The notes: generated by a model from the letters alone, not told the origin. 64,000 bases of DNA from an uncultured Acidobacteriota bacterium (GCA_903873705.1 CAIQPK010000092.1:62001-126000); one strand, 5' to 3'; shown: positions 1-9,779, counted from the first letter of the stretch. Made by a program: numbers and translations.

Positions 1-232
1 TAGTGCTGGCTTGTGGTTCGGGGGCTGATTCTTCTAAAGCGTCGTCCGAGAGGGTGGCTGCGGCTCTCGCTTGTTGGGCCACTGTGGAGATGCGTTTTCG
101 GCCGGAGGTAAATTCGACCGCAACGAGAACGGCAAGATCGCGCGTGGCCTGCTGGCGTGAGCGCAGGAGAGCTTCCTCCCGCGCCCTGCCGGGAGAGTGT
201 CTATCGACGACTATTGGCGTTTCTTTAGACAA
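1..232 (-). CDS. hflX: Probable HflX GTPase, N-terminal fragment (runs off the window)
   Basis: An open leftward frame follows hfq and continues past base 1, so only about 77 N-terminal residues are visible. They read like the variable start of HflX: a charged stretch, then LAVLVAVEF and a basic/Ala-rich segment before an acidic patch. The GTP-binding G1-G4 motifs would lie outside the window, so the call rests on this weak similarity and on the well-known hfq-hflX gene order. No ATG is available near the start. A TTG at 232-230, 17 nt after the hfq stop, is the simplest choice, but it has no clear ribosome site and the true start could lie inside hfq. HflX is a ribosome-associated GTPase that splits stalled ribosomes; that role is family knowledge. 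Confidence 0.5.
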   Translation of the reverse strand, partial: MSKETPIVVDRHSPGRAREEALLRSRQQATRDLAVLVAVEFTSGRKRISTVAQQARAAATLSDDALEESAPEPQAST

Positions 233-249
233 GTAGAGGATTGGCCGAG

Positions 250-543
250 TTAGTGCGCGAGCGCTTCCGCAGGCGCGCTGGTGGTGCGCTGTTCACGGAC
301 ATCTGCTACCGAGCGAGACTCAAAATGCGCTCCGGCACGGCCACTGACGACCGTTGAGATGGCGTGCTTGAAGATCAGCTGTTCCTGGTTATTGTTCTCC
401 AACAGGACGGAGTACTTATCGAAGGACCTGATCTTGCCGGTGAGTTTGACGCCACTGACGAGATAGATGGTGATGGGGCTCTTGTCCTTGCGGACGGTGT
501 TCAGGAAGGTGTCCTGAATGTTCTGTGCCGGCTTGGCATCCAT
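250..543 (-). CDS. hfq: RNA chaperone Hfq
   Basis: 97-residue Sm-like protein that forms a hexameric ring and pairs small RNAs with mRNAs. The Sm1 motif is visible as [14 protein letters not shown] followed by [14 protein letters not shown] and FDKYSVLLE. The Sm2 motif is [11 protein letters not shown], including the KHA core that lines the proximal RNA-binding face. A short tail of about 30 residues follows. The start at 543 is preferred over a longer frame (to 645) because AAGGAG sits 9 nt upstream and the protein then begins at the usual family position. It is the first visible gene of a leftward pair with the hflX-like frame, 17 nt away. Confidence 0.96.
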   Translation of the reverse strand: MDAKPAQNIQDTFLNTVRKDKSPITIYLVSGVKLTGKIRSFDKYSVLLENNNQEQLIFKHAISTVVSGRAGAHFESRSVADVREQRTTSAPAEALAH

Positions 544-738
544 TGGGCCGATCTCCTTTGCGAAGCAGTTCCGGTGTGGCGATGTCGTCACGTCCCGGGT
601 AAAAGTACAGCAGCTCTCAGAGCGGCGAACCGATGAGAGAGACAACCATACGGGGATGAAGCGTAATGTTCAAGCTGGTTTGACGTAGTGGGGCACAAAT
701 TTGTTGCCGTGGGGCGCCAATCGGGCTGGCGGGGTAGG

Positions 739-1908
739 ATGTTGAGTGTGAGCAGGGAGCCGAAAGACGCCGTTGTACAGCCCGTTCCGATGCTGGATTT
801 CTCCCGGCAGTTCGGTGAAATCCGCGAAGAAGTATTGGCAGCCATCACGCAAGTCTGTGATTCGCAACGGTTCATTCTCGGGCCGGCGGTTGAGCAATTT
901 GAAAGGTCGGCGGGGGCGGCGTGTGGAACCGCCCATGCCGTGGGCTGTGCCAGTGGTACGGATGCTCTGTGGCTGGCCATGGCGGCGCTGGATATCGGTC
1001 CGGGTGACAAGGTGGTCACCACTCCGTTTACTTTTTTTGCTTCTGTAAGCGCGATCCTGCGGTGCGGGGCGACGCCGGTACTTGCGGACATCGACGCCGA
1101 GACCTTCAACATCGATCCTGAGGCGGTGAAAAAGGCCTGCCACGGGCACGATGTTGGGGCGGTGATGCCGGTGCACCTTTACGGCCAGTGCGCGGATATG
1201 GATGCGCTGAGCAAGCTAGCCGATGAACAGAACCTGGCCATCGTAGAAGATGCGGCGCAGGCTTTTGGTGCGACGTGGAACGGGGTTCGTGCTGGGGCGC
1301 TCGGGGTGACTGGAGCGTTCAGTTTTTATCCGACGAAGAACCTGGCGGCGTTCGGCGATGCGGGACTGGTGACCACGCGAAGCGCTGAGCTGGACGAGCG
1401 GATGCGGTCGCTGCGGGCGCATGGGATGAAGAAGCGCTACTTCCACGAAGAGGTGGGCTGGAACTCGCGGCTGGACTCGCTGCAGGCGGCGGTGCTGGCG
1501 ATCAAACTGCGGTATGTGGACGCGGGCAACCAGCGGCGGCGCGAGCTAGCGGCGCGATACGATGCGCTGTTTGCGGCTGCGGGGCTGGTGGGGGCGTCGA
1601 CGGCTGAGGGTGTGGTGGTTCCCTACACCGATCCGCGGGCCGGACACATTTTTCATCAGTACGTTGTGCGGGTGCCGAAACGCGACCAGCTAAGGGCGTT
1701 CCTGAGCGACCGCCAGATTGGGTCAGAGATTTACTATCCGCTGCCACTGCATCTGCAGGAGTCGCTGGCGATGCTGGGGTATCACAAGGGGTCGTTCCCG
1801 GTGAGCGAGAAGGCGGCCGAGGAGGTGCTGGCCCTGCCAATGTATCCGGAGTTGCGCGAGGACGAGCAGGAGACGGTGGTGGCGGCGGTTAGTGAGTTCT
1901 TCGGCTGA
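739..1908 (+). CDS. DegT/DnrJ/EryC1/StrS-family PLP aminotransferase
   Basis: 389 residues. PLP-dependent sugar aminotransferase fold, normally acting on nucleotide-linked keto-sugars in LPS, exopolysaccharide or glycan synthesis. Visible signatures: an N-terminal FILGPAVEQFE segment, the SGTDAL phosphate-cup loop, VEDAAQAFGA, and the internal-aldimine lysine in SFYPTKNLAAFGD (about residue 200). The C-terminal part has the IFHQYVVR and YYPLPLHLQ motifs of the family. The frame is open back to 688; ATG 739 is chosen but 790 is possible because neither has a strong ribosome site. No sugar-pathway genes flank it, so the substrate is unknown. It is transcribed divergently from hfq. Confidence 0.88.
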   Translation: MLSVSREPKDAVVQPVPMLDFSRQFGEIREEVLAAITQVCDSQRFILGPAVEQFERSAGAACGTAHAVGCASGTDALWLAMAALDIGPGDKVVTTPFTFFASVSAILRCGATPVLADIDAETFNIDPEAVKKACHGHDVGAVMPVHLYGQCADMDALSKLADEQNLAIVEDAAQAFGATWNGVRAGALGVTGAFSFYPTKNLAAFGDAGLVTTRSAELDERMRSLRAHGMKKRYFHEEVGWNSRLDSLQAAVLAIKLRYVDAGNQRRRELAARYDALFAAAGLVGASTAEGVVVPYTDPRAGHIFHQYVVRVPKRDQLRAFLSDRQIGSEIYYPLPLHLQESLAMLGYHKGSFPVSEKAAEEVLALPMYPELREDEQETVVAAVSEFFG

Positions 1909-2005
1909 GGAGCGCCGTGTCGGCCTGGGCAGCGGTAAACGCTTTGACGCAATGTTGGCGACGTTTAAGCGCTAAGTTTCGCGAAGGAACATAGAACGGT
2001 CGGGC

Positions 2006-3181
2006 TTACTTTTTCCGTTTCTTTTTGGCGTCTTTCTTGTCCTGCTCGGGTGTGGGGTGAGCCACGGCCGGCGGCGGCACACCGGGCTGGGCGATGCGCT
2101 GGGTGATGTTGCCGATGAGGCGATACGTTTTTTCGATGAGCTTGCCGGGGGTTACAACGCCGGTGATGGGATCGGGCACGGGAGTGGGGGCGTCAGCGGC
2201 GAGTACGCGATAAGTGAAGCTGGGGAGTGGATTTTGCGCGTCCACGGATTTGCCGTAGGGGTCCTTCGAGGTGCCAATCTTTACCGGAAGGTAGCCCTCA
2301 ATGTTCTTCTCGCGCATGGCGGTTTCGTAGCGGTGCTTTTTGAGATTCCAGGTGAAAACTCGGACCTGGTCGAAGTCATACGGCAAGCCAGCTTTGTAAG
2401 GGCCCAGAACGGTGACGTAGATGGGGATGTCGGGGTCGGGCTGGCCGTCGCGAAGCTGGCCGGATTCGGGGTCGTTGACGTGGGTGAGGATGTAGGCGCC
2501 GACGATGCGCTGGCCTTCGGCGTAGCGGGCGAGGGTGTCGGGGGCGTCGACGTCGATCATGCGGGAGTAGATCCAGCCCGTGTCAGCGTTGGCGTTGCGA
2601 ACCAGCCACCAGTCTTCCATGACCGGCGGCGGAATCTCTTCGACCCCGGCAGCATTTTTGACCGGGACAGGCTTGGCGGCGCCGGGTGTGGCGACCTTGG
2701 GGAGCGTGGCGCGGGCGAGGAGTTGCAGCTTGTCGCCCTCGGCGAGACGGAAGAAGCGGTCGGTGTCGCGGCCGGGGGAATCATGCATGTAAACCTCGTC
2801 GCGCACGGTGGCGTTGCCGACGACGGGGTCTTTGGCGTGCTTTTTGGCGAGCTCGGCGAAGTCGTCCGCGACCTGCTGCGAGGCGACGGCCTTTTCGTCG
2901 ATCCAACCGATTTCACCGCGCGGCGAGCGCACTTTGACGAAGCGGCGAGCGTGGTCGAGGACGGTGAGCTTATCGCCATTGCTGACGTTGCCGGTGCGAT
3001 TGGAGACGGCGGCGACGCGGTCGCGGAGGTAGGTCGCCTTGGCGGTGACGTAGACGTACTTATCGGGCGGCGGCTTGCGCAGGCCGGAGCAGCCACTGAG
3101 CAGCAGCGCGCCCGCGAGCAGTGTGGCGGCAACTCCGCCCGTCAGCCGGGACGCACTTCGCCTGGTAAAAAAACCTTGCAT
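2006..3181 (-). CDS. Lipoprotein with bacterial SH3-like domains
   Basis: 391 residues. Type II signal peptide: an Arg-containing N-region, hydrophobic core and lipobox LLLSGC (Cys31) predict a lipid-anchored envelope protein. Two SH3b-like segments follow, the first around residues 38-95 (AKATYLRDR to GWIDEKAV) and the second around 120-205 (VRDEVYMHDSPG to WIYSRMID). SH3b domains commonly bind cell-wall peptides. The rest is unassigned; the C-terminus is lysine-rich (KKDAKKKRKK). The start at 3181 places the signal peptide correctly; AAAGGG lies about 12 nt upstream. The frame extends to 3226 but that would put charged residues before the signal. It converges with the aminotransferase gene and lies downstream of a second lipoprotein gene. 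Biological role unknown. Confidence 0.75.
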   Translation of the reverse strand: MQGFFTRRSASRLTGGVAATLLAGALLLSGCSGLRKPPPDKYVYVTAKATYLRDRVAAVSNRTGNVSNGDKLTVLDHARRFVKVRSPRGEIGWIDEKAVASQQVADDFAELAKKHAKDPVVGNATVRDEVYMHDSPGRDTDRFFRLAEGDKLQLLARATLPKVATPGAAKPVPVKNAAGVEEIPPPVMEDWWLVRNANADTGWIYSRMIDVDAPDTLARYAEGQRIVGAYILTHVNDPESGQLRDGQPDPDIPIYVTVLGPYKAGLPYDFDQVRVFTWNLKKHRYETAMREKNIEGYLPVKIGTSKDPYGKSVDAQNPLPSFTYRVLAADAPTPVPDPITGVVTPGKLIEKTYRLIGNITQRIAQPGVPPPAVAHPTPEQDKKDAKKKRKK

Positions 3182-3271
3182 AGAGAGGACGATGCCCTTT
3201 GCGTACCCGCAGGTTGCTCTCAACAAATTAAAGAGCAGCTTTCAGAGTACCCGTACAACATGCACTGGCGA

Positions 3272-4405
3272 TCAATGCGTAACAGCCAGCAGGGTGACGC
3301 CGGAGGTTCCTGAGGCTGCTGTTTGCGCCGACGTGAGCGCGCCGGTGGTGGCGGAGGTCTGCAGCAGCTGAATGCCGGTTGCACCATAGCCACCCGCGAG
3401 CAGGTAGCTGCCCGTGTTGTCGGCGGCCAAGGTGTTGACGTTGGAGGGTCCGGACTGGACGCTGGTCAGCGGCGTGAGCGCGCCGCTGGTACCAATCTTG
3501 AAAGCGGAGATGGTGCTGTCGCCGTAGTTGCCCACGTAAACGTACGTTCCGGCCTTGTTGACGACCACGGGGCGCGGTCCGCTGCCGGTGGTGTAGGGCG
3601 ACGCGGCGAGCAGCGAAGGAACACCCGTGGAGGCGTTCACCGAGTACACGAGCAGGCCGTTGGTCTGGGAGATGTAGGCGAAGTTGTTGCTGTCGATGGC
3701 TACGCCGTTGTCACCGTTCGTGGGGAGAACGGGGGTGTTGATCGTCCCAGCGGAAATTAAGCCGGTGCTGGTGTTGAACGGGAAAAAGACGTTTCCCGCG
3801 GTGCCCAGGGCACAGACGACGAAATCGGCAGAGGGTGCAACCTGGATGGCCGCCGGAGTGACTGCGGCGGTGATGCCCAGGGCCAGGAAGTTCGACTGCG
3901 AAACGAGCGTGAGTGCGCCGTTGGTGCCGATGGAGAACTCGTCCATGGCGGTAGTGTTGAGGACGAAGAGATATTTGCCGTCCGGAGAGACGGCCATGGC
4001 GCCCGCGCTGTCGACGCTGACGGCTGAGCCGCTGTTCTGGGAGGAGAGCACACCAGCGGAGCTGATGGCATAGGCGTAGATGCCGCCCGTCTGCGATGCG
4101 GCAAACATGAGGGTATTGGCAGGGTTGACCACCAGCGCGGACGGAATAAACGACAAGTTGAAGGGCGAACCGGAGACGGCGACCAACGTGCCTGCGGAAA
4201 GGTTGTAGGCATTCAGATAAGTGGAGCCCGTGCTGCTGTTGGTGACATAGAGAAAATCGTCGGTACCGGTGCCACCGCTGCCGCTGGCAGGGCAGCTGGC
4301 CTTCTGGCAGACGAAGAAATTCTGGCAACCGGTGAGCGCGGTTAGCGTCGCGACCAGGGCGATCGCCGACAGAAGTTGGAGCGCTCTCCGCTGAATGTTT
4401 CTCAT
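3272..4405 (-). CDS. Beta-propeller lipoprotein (lactonase/YVTN-like)
   Basis: 377 residues. A lipobox LTALTGC near residue 28 predicts export and lipid anchoring. The mature part is a repeated pattern of short blades, each with a DGKYLFVLN/AGTYVYVGN-type strand followed by G(A/V)LTPL-type turns. This is typical of the 7-bladed propellers annotated as lactonase-family or YVTN proteins in Acidobacteria. Composition is Ser/Thr/Gly/Ala rich and charge-poor, as expected outside the cell. ATG 4405 has a clear GGAGGA site 6-7 nt upstream, so the longer frame to 4579 is rejected. Enzymatic activity cannot be inferred; many relatives are scaffolds. It is transcribed divergently from tatB. Confidence 0.8.
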   Translation of the reverse strand: MRNIQRRALQLLSAIALVATLTALTGCQNFFVCQKASCPASGSGGTGTDDFLYVTNSSTGSTYLNAYNLSAGTLVAVSGSPFNLSFIPSALVVNPANTLMFAASQTGGIYAYAISSAGVLSSQNSGSAVSVDSAGAMAVSPDGKYLFVLNTTAMDEFSIGTNGALTLVSQSNFLALGITAAVTPAAIQVAPSADFVVCALGTAGNVFFPFNTSTGLISAGTINTPVLPTNGDNGVAIDSNNFAYISQTNGLLVYSVNASTGVPSLLAASPYTTGSGPRPVVVNKAGTYVYVGNYGDSTISAFKIGTSGALTPLTSVQSGPSNVNTLAADNTGSYLLAGGYGATGIQLLQTSATTGALTSAQTAASGTSGVTLLAVTH

Positions 4406-4588
4406 GCCTTCCTCCGGGCTGTGGTTGCCCACTTGTTGTTGCTGCTCTGATTGTCGCAGCAGTGGGCTGCGTGCCGCGGGAAACTGTATTCCCATAGGAC
4501 GCAGAAACGGGCGAATGGTCGCCAGCATTTTCGGCTGGAGCGCGGCGATTTGTGAGTGTCGCCGATAAGCACGTATCATCTAAGCGAC

Positions 4589-5200
4589 ATGCCTAGCTTG
4601 ACCGATAGTGCTTTTATTTTTGTACTCGCGCTGCTGCTCTTCGGACCGAAGAAGCTGCCCGTGCTGGCGCGCGAACTCGGCAAGTGGATCGGCGAATTCC
4701 GGCGCGCTTCCAATGAGTTCAAGATGCAGATGGAAGAAGAGTTGCGCATAGCCGAACGCGCGGAAAAAGACGAGAAGGCAGCGGCGATCCAGGCAGCGGC
4801 ACCGCCGCCCCCACCGCTGGACGTTCCGGCAGAGCCCGTGGCGGCGGAAACGCTGGCAGCAGAGCCTGCAGCAGCAGGCGAGGCGCTTGAAGGCGTCAGC
4901 TTGGCGGTAGACGAAGTGCCCGCGCCGGTTGAAGCTGCGGCTGCGGCGGAGCCGGTGGAAGCAGAGCGTGCCCCACAATTTCCGGGCTATGAAACGATCG
5001 ACCCCCAGCCATCACCCCCGATGCCCATTGCCACGTCGGGAGAGATCAGGATGATGCCGCCGCCTACCGGGCTGCCACTGGGCCGGTCTTATTCGACCGA
5101 GCTGGGGCCGCTGGTGGATGCCATCCCCATCGATCCGGCGCGTCAAACAGTAGAGGCCGGTAGCGAGACGGCAGAGAGTACGGTCGCACATGGCAACTGA
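4589..5200 (+). CDS. tatB: Twin-arginine translocase subunit TatA/TatB family
   Basis: 203 residues. One N-terminal membrane helix (FIFVLALLLF) ends in the FGPKKLP hinge, followed by an amphipathic helix (ARELGKWIGEFRRASNEF). This is the TatA/B architecture. The long Ala/Pro/Glu-rich tail (about residues 65-200) and the position directly before tatC favour TatB, but the hinge also resembles TatA and a dual-function protein is possible. The start at 4589 is preferred over 4556 because the protein then begins with the helix. It overlaps tatC by 11 nt, indicating translational coupling. The window also encodes clear Tat substrates (the TPP enzyme and the MmgE/PrpD protein), so this translocase is likely their export route. 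Confidence 0.88.
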   Translation: MPSLTDSAFIFVLALLLFGPKKLPVLARELGKWIGEFRRASNEFKMQMEEELRIAERAEKDEKAAAIQAAAPPPPPLDVPAEPVAAETLAAEPAAAGEALEGVSLAVDEVPAPVEAAAAAEPVEAERAPQFPGYETIDPQPSPPMPIATSGEIRMMPPPTGLPLGRSYSTELGPLVDAIPIDPARQTVEAGSETAESTVAHGN

Positions 5201-5975
5201 TCTGCTGGACCGCGCACGCAACGCCGTTCACGACCGCGCCGAATTGCCGGGCATGAGCCTGATGGACCACCTGGAAGAACTGCGGCGCAGGTTGCTGTGG
5301 TCAGTGGTTTACCTTGCCGTGGGCATGATCATTGCCTACGCGTTCCATACGCACATCATCGCGGCGTTGCAAAAGCCGCTGACGGACGTCGGTCAGAAGA
5401 TGACCATGACGCATCCGACCGACTCAATCAACATCCTGATCAAGACGTCGGCCATCGCGGGCGCCATCCTGGCGGCTCCGTTCATTCTTTATCAGATCTG
5501 GCTGTTTATCTCTCCCGGCATGTACGCGCATGAGAAGCGTTATGTGTGGCCGTTCATGGGGACGACGGTGTTCCTGTTTGCGATGGGTGTGGTCTTTGGC
5601 TACTTCTACGTGCTTCCCGGGGCAATGAAGGTATTGCTGCTGGACTTTGGCAAAGACTACAACCACATGATCACGATCGACGAGTACACCGGGTTCTTCA
5701 TGGCGGTGATTCTCGGACTGGGCATTACATTTGAGCTGCCCATTTTGATCTTCTTCCTGGCGTTGTTCGGGATCGTGGACGGCAAGTTTTTGCTCAAGCA
5801 CTTTCGGTACGCCATTCTGGCGATTTTTATCATTGCGGCCGTTATCTGCCCCACACCTGATCCGATTGGCATGACGCTGTTCGCATTGCCGATGCTGGGG
5901 CTGTACTTTGTCGGGGTAGCGGTGGCATTCCTGGTGCATCCGGACCGGCGCAAGAAGAAGGAAAAAACTGCATGA
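5190..5975 (+). CDS. tatC: Sec-independent protein translocase TatC
   Basis: 261 residues with six predicted membrane segments, the usual TatC size. Diagnostic sequence: MDHLEELRRRLLW at the cytoplasmic N-terminus (the signal-peptide recognition site), then SINILIKTSAIAG, the periplasmic-loop FISPGMYAHEKR and FLFAMGVVFGYFYVLP, and GITFELPI near helix 5. TatC binds the twin-arginine signal and, with TatB, forms the substrate receptor for folded proteins. The ATG lies inside the tatB 3' end; the stop overlaps the next gene (ATGA), so the two are co-translated. Confidence 0.97.
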   Translation: MATDLLDRARNAVHDRAELPGMSLMDHLEELRRRLLWSVVYLAVGMIIAYAFHTHIIAALQKPLTDVGQKMTMTHPTDSINILIKTSAIAGAILAAPFILYQIWLFISPGMYAHEKRYVWPFMGTTVFLFAMGVVFGYFYVLPGAMKVLLLDFGKDYNHMITIDEYTGFFMAVILGLGITFELPILIFFLALFGIVDGKFLLKHFRYAILAIFIIAAVICPTPDPIGMTLFALPMLGLYFVGVAVAFLVHPDRRKKKEKTA

Positions 5976-6904
5976 GTTTGCTGCGGGCCTTAGCTACGCT
6001 GATGCTTGCGACGATTGCCCTTGGGGCATCCGCGCAACCTAAGAGGAGTGCCGCCGGACTGGTGAGCGGAGAGCATGTTTTTGCGCTGACGCAGCAGTAC
6101 CTGGCCACCGCACCGAAGCGGTACGTGGGGTCGCCCGGGCACTTAGCGGCGGAGAACTTTCTGAAGGCGCATTTTCAGCCGGAGATCGCTGCGGGGCGCT
6201 TCGAGTCTGACGAGTTTCATCCGAACACGCCTATCGGGCAGGTGACGATGCGCAACTACATCGTTCGCTATCCGGGCAAGAAAGATGGCGTGATCGTGCT
6301 GGCCTCGCATTACGAGACCAACTACTGGCTGAAGGATGTCAACTTCGTCGGGGCTAACGACGGTGCCTGCACAACGGCGTTGCTGATTGCGCTGGGCGAG
6401 TACTTCCGCGCGCATCCTCCGGAGGGGTACTCGATCTGGCTGGTGTTCGATGACGGTGAAGAGGCGATCAAGGAGTGGAGTGCTTCCGACTCGCTGTATG
6501 GGACCCGGCATCTCGCGGCGAAGTGGAGCGGCGACGGCACGCTGAAGAAGATCAAGGCATTCGTGCTGGCGGACATGATCGGCGACAAGGACCTGAACGT
6601 GAACCGCGAGGACAACTCCTCGCCCGCACTCGAGGCGATGCTGGAACAGGCGGCGAAGGACACCGGGCACTCGAGTTCTATCTTCAAGTATCAGCAGGCG
6701 GTGGAGGACGATCACCTTCCCTTCCGCATGCGCGGTGTGCCGGTGCTGGACATCATCGACATGGACTACGGACCGGTGAGCAACAATGCGCCCGAAGGCT
6801 ACCACCATACGGCGCAGGACACCCTGGACAAGGTGAGCCCGCGCAGCCTGCAGATTTCCGCCGACCTGTTCATGCAGATGATCCGGCTGATCGATCAGCA
6901 TTGA
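5972..6904 (+). CDS. Secreted M28-family zinc enzyme, glutaminyl-cyclase-like
   Basis: 310 residues with a signal peptide ending near ALGASAQ. The M28 zinc ligands are recognisable: HYET, NDGACT, DDGEEA, VLADMIGDKD and YHHTAQDT. The segment DGEEA...WSASDSLYGTRHLA closely follows the glutaminyl-peptide cyclotransferase pattern, and DDHLPFRMRGVPVLDII fits the same family, so an N-terminal pyroglutamate-forming or aminopeptidase activity is plausible. It overlaps tatC by 4 nt and the TerC gene by 1 nt, so it is embedded in the operon. Which of the two activities it has cannot be decided from sequence alone. Confidence 0.85.
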   Translation: MSLLRALATLMLATIALGASAQPKRSAAGLVSGEHVFALTQQYLATAPKRYVGSPGHLAAENFLKAHFQPEIAAGRFESDEFHPNTPIGQVTMRNYIVRYPGKKDGVIVLASHYETNYWLKDVNFVGANDGACTTALLIALGEYFRAHPPEGYSIWLVFDDGEEAIKEWSASDSLYGTRHLAAKWSGDGTLKKIKAFVLADMIGDKDLNVNREDNSSPALEAMLEQAAKDTGHSSSIFKYQQAVEDDHLPFRMRGVPVLDIIDMDYGPVSNNAPEGYHHTAQDTLDKVSPRSLQISADLFMQMIRLIDQH

Positions 6905-7824
6905 TGGTGACGCCACTCAGCCACTGGATCTGGTTTCATGTCGCCATCGTGGTGTTGATGGCGATCGAGTACGGCATTCACCTGGCCGTGCCCGACACGC
7001 ATCGCAAAGCGGTGATCGCGACGATCCTGTGGGTAGGCGCTGCGCTGGCGCTGGGAGCTGTGCTCCTGCCGTTCTATCACTCGACGAGCGCGATTCAATA
7101 CCTGTCGGGTTATGCGATTGAAGAAGCGCTCTCGATCGATAACCTGTTTGTATTCCTGTTGCTGTTTCGCATTTTTCGCATTGCCGATGCGCGGCAGCCG
7201 AAGGTGTTGTTCTGGGGCGTGCTGGGAGCAATCGTGTTGCGTGGCGCTTTTATCGCCGCGGGCATTGGACTTCTGGAACGCTTTCACTGGGTGAGCTACC
7301 TGTTTGCGGTGGTGCTGCTGGTAGGCGCGATACGGCTGCTTATTCCGGAAAAAGACCCTGCAGGAGACGAGCCGCCCGCATGGCTGAAGTGGCTGACAAA
7401 GCTCTCCCCGATAAGCCCGAGCCAGGATCATTTCTTCGTCGTCGAAAACGGACAGCGGATGATGACGGTGCTGTTCCTGGCGCTGCTGGCGGTGGAACTG
7501 ACTGACGTGGTGTTTGCGCTGGACTCGATTCCGGCAGTGCTGAGCATTACGCGCGTGCCCTTCCTGGCTTATACGTCGAACATCCTCGCCGTGATGGGTC
7601 TGCGGTCGCTGTACGTGCTGCTGGCGGCGATGCTGTCGACGCTGCGCTTTCTGCATTACGGGCTGGCGACCGTGCTGGCGTTCGCAGCCATAAAGATGCT
7701 GGCTGCGGACTGGATCGAGATTGGGCCGCTGGTATCGCTGGCGGTGATAGCCGTGGTGCTGGGCGTGACGATTGCGATCTCGCTGGTCTTCCGCAAGCCC
7801 GATACGCAGCGGGCTTCAGCCTGA
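6904..7824 (+). CDS. TerC/Alx-family membrane protein (probable metal exporter)
   Basis: 306 residues, seven to nine hydrophobic segments. The two acidic family signatures are present: [16 protein letters not shown] and [19 protein letters not shown]. In characterised relatives (Alx, MeeF, TerC) these help export Mn2+, in part to metallate exported enzymes; that is family knowledge. The ATG overlaps the upstream stop codon (TGATG). The open frame continues upstream to 6475 in the M28 region, but that part is a shadow. Being in the same operon as tatBC is suggestive, since TerC proteins have been linked to metallation of secreted proteins. Confidence 0.9.
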   Translation: MVTPLSHWIWFHVAIVVLMAIEYGIHLAVPDTHRKAVIATILWVGAALALGAVLLPFYHSTSAIQYLSGYAIEEALSIDNLFVFLLLFRIFRIADARQPKVLFWGVLGAIVLRGAFIAAGIGLLERFHWVSYLFAVVLLVGAIRLLIPEKDPAGDEPPAWLKWLTKLSPISPSQDHFFVVENGQRMMTVLFLALLAVELTDVVFALDSIPAVLSITRVPFLAYTSNILAVMGLRSLYVLLAAMLSTLRFLHYGLATVLAFAAIKMLAADWIEIGPLVSLAVIAVVLGVTIAISLVFRKPDTQRASA

Positions 7825-7844
7825 CGCTGCTATCCTTAAACACG

Positions 7845-8972
7845 ATGTCTTCTGAGCCACAGATCGTTCCTGTTGGTACCGGCACTGCCGATTACAGCGT
7901 CCACATCGGTGTGGGCCTGTTGGGCAACGTTGGCGCGCGTGTGGAAGCACTGACGACCAAACCCGGTGGCCAGGCGCCGCGGATGTTCGTAGTGACTTCA
8001 CCGGAGATATGGTCGCTTTGGAGCGAACCCTTTCTTGCGGGATTTTCCGTGCCGCCCACCGTGCTCGACATTCCGGCGGGCGAGCAGTACAAACGCTTCT
8101 CGATCATCGAACGCCTGGCCGAAGAGATGGCGCAGGCCGGCGCGGATCGAGACTCCGTACTGATTGCCTTCGGCGGCGGCGTGATCGGCGACATGACGGG
8201 ATTCCTCGCGGCCATTTATATGCGTGGTATCCGCTACGTCGGTGTGCCGACGACGTCGCTGGCGCAGATCGACAGCTCGGTGGGCGGAAAGACGGGCGTA
8301 AATCTCGCCGCGGGAAAGAACCTGATCGGCAGCTTTCATCATCCGGTGGCTGTCTATGCCGACATCGCTGTGCTGGCTACGTTACCGGCTGCGGAGTTAC
8401 GCGCCGGTATGCAGGAGGCCGTGAAAGCGGGGATCATTCGCGATGCGAGCCTGTTTGATTTTCTCGAAGCGGAACACGACACGGTGCTGCGCGGCGATAC
8501 AGCGGCACTCACCCGCGTGATCGCCGACTCGGTGCGCATGAAGGCCGCGGTGGTGGGCGAAGACGAGAAGGAACTTGGCGTGCGTATGTTGTTAAATCTC
8601 GGGCACACGCTCGGGCATGCCATTGAAGCGGCGACGGGTTATGTTCAGTTGCTCCATGGTGAAGCGATTGCGTGGGGGATGCTGGCGGCTGTCCGCATCG
8701 CGGGTGCACGCGACCTCGTGACGGCGGAGCAAGTGGAGCGTATGGACCGCGTGATTCGTGCCTACGGACCACTGCGCGCGTTCACGGCAGACGCGGCAAC
8801 GCTGGTGGCGTTGACGGCGAAGGATAAAAAAAACCGCAGTGGGTCGCGCTCGTTTGTGTTGCCGACCGGGATCGGGCAGGCGGTGGTAGTGCGCGACGTT
8901 TCGGAAACGGAGCTGCTCGCCGTGGCCGAGCAGATTGTTCTCGAAGCACAGTCCGTGGAAGTACCAGCGTGA
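7845..8972 (+). CDS. aroB: 3-dehydroquinate synthase
   Basis: 375 residues. Second step of the shikimate pathway: DAHP to 3-dehydroquinate, with NAD and a divalent metal. Family motifs: [14 protein letters not shown] (NAD binding), [19 protein letters not shown] and the metal/substrate residues in [13 protein letters not shown] and [10 protein letters not shown]. Length is normal. It starts 20 nt after terC and its stop overlaps the menG start (GTGA), so it is co-translated with menG. aroC lies in the opposing operon at 14.9-16.1 kb. Confidence 0.97.
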   Translation: MSSEPQIVPVGTGTADYSVHIGVGLLGNVGARVEALTTKPGGQAPRMFVVTSPEIWSLWSEPFLAGFSVPPTVLDIPAGEQYKRFSIIERLAEEMAQAGADRDSVLIAFGGGVIGDMTGFLAAIYMRGIRYVGVPTTSLAQIDSSVGGKTGVNLAAGKNLIGSFHHPVAVYADIAVLATLPAAELRAGMQEAVKAGIIRDASLFDFLEAEHDTVLRGDTAALTRVIADSVRMKAAVVGEDEKELGVRMLLNLGHTLGHAIEAATGYVQLLHGEAIAWGMLAAVRIAGARDLVTAEQVERMDRVIRAYGPLRAFTADAATLVALTAKDKKNRSGSRSFVLPTGIGQAVVVRDVSETELLAVAEQIVLEAQSVEVPA

Positions 8973-9733
8973 GCGCGATGAACGTGGATTCGGAAATTTC
9001 CCCGGGCGCGCGCACGGCCGACGAAGCCGATGAAGCCACGGCTGCAGCAAATGTTCAGACGCTGTTCAACTCCATTGCGCCAAGTTACGACAAGCTGAAC
9101 CACCTGTTGTCGTTTGGGCTCGATCGCAGGTGGTGGCGAGCAACTGCGCGCAGCTTCCGTGATGTGCTGGGGCGACCGGAGGCACGGGTGCTGGACATTT
9201 GTTGCGGTACCGGCGACCTGACCTCCGCGCTGCTGGCAGAGCGTCCCACCCAGGCTGAGCCGGTGACGGGACTGGACTTTTCAGCGGAGATGCTGAGCCG
9301 GGCGCGAACAAAGTACGGGGCTGACAACGCCGTTTGGCTTGAAGGCGATGCGATGCAGCTGCCCTTCGCCGATAACAGCCTTGACCTGGTCACCGCCGCG
9401 TTCGGCTTTCGCAACCTGCCTAACTATGCCAACGCGCTGCAAGAAATTCATCGCGTGCTGCGACCGGGCGGCCAAATTGGCATCCTGGAGTGCAATCACC
9501 CGGAGGGTGTGCGGGGGGTGGGCTACAACATTTATCTGCATCACGTTCTTCCCCTCGTGGGCGGAATCGTTTCCGGACAGCGAGCGGCTTACGCCTATCT
9601 ACCCGCTTCGATTGCGCGCTTCCCTCGCCCAGCCCAGATGAAGGCCATGCTTACGGTGGCGGGATTCGCCAAGCCGGAGTGGGATGGTTACTTCCTGCAT
9701 GCTGCGGGACTCTACCGGGCGACGAAGGCGTAG
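8969..9733 (+). CDS. menG: Demethylmenaquinone methyltransferase (UbiE/MenG)
   Basis: 254 residues. Class I SAM methyltransferase performing the last step of menaquinone synthesis. The ubiE/COQ5 pattern is clear: [24 protein letters not shown] at the N-terminus, [12 protein letters not shown] (SAM motif I), AFGFRNLPN and the C-terminal [13 protein letters not shown]. The start is a GTG at 8969 overlapping the aroB stop; an ATG at 8978 in the same frame is possible. Menaquinone would be the expected quinone in this lineage. Confidence 0.94.
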   Translation: MSAMNVDSEISPGARTADEADEATAAANVQTLFNSIAPSYDKLNHLLSFGLDRRWWRATARSFRDVLGRPEARVLDICCGTGDLTSALLAERPTQAEPVTGLDFSAEMLSRARTKYGADNAVWLEGDAMQLPFADNSLDLVTAAFGFRNLPNYANALQEIHRVLRPGGQIGILECNHPEGVRGVGYNIYLHHVLPLVGGIVSGQRAAYAYLPASIARFPRPAQMKAMLTVAGFAKPEWDGYFLHAAGLYRATKA

Positions 9734-9779
9734 TCTCCGTGAGCATCAACCCACAGCCCTCACGTGTATGCTCACACCC

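Noticed and set aside
3-236. 77-codon plus-strand frame at the left edge
   Set aside because: Antisense of the probable hflX start; the minus frame fits the hfq-hflX order better.
2057-3313. 418-codon plus-strand open frame
   Set aside because: Antisense to the SH3 lipoprotein gene, whose minus frame has a lipobox and domain pattern; the plus frame is a repetitive Gly/Val/Asp shadow.
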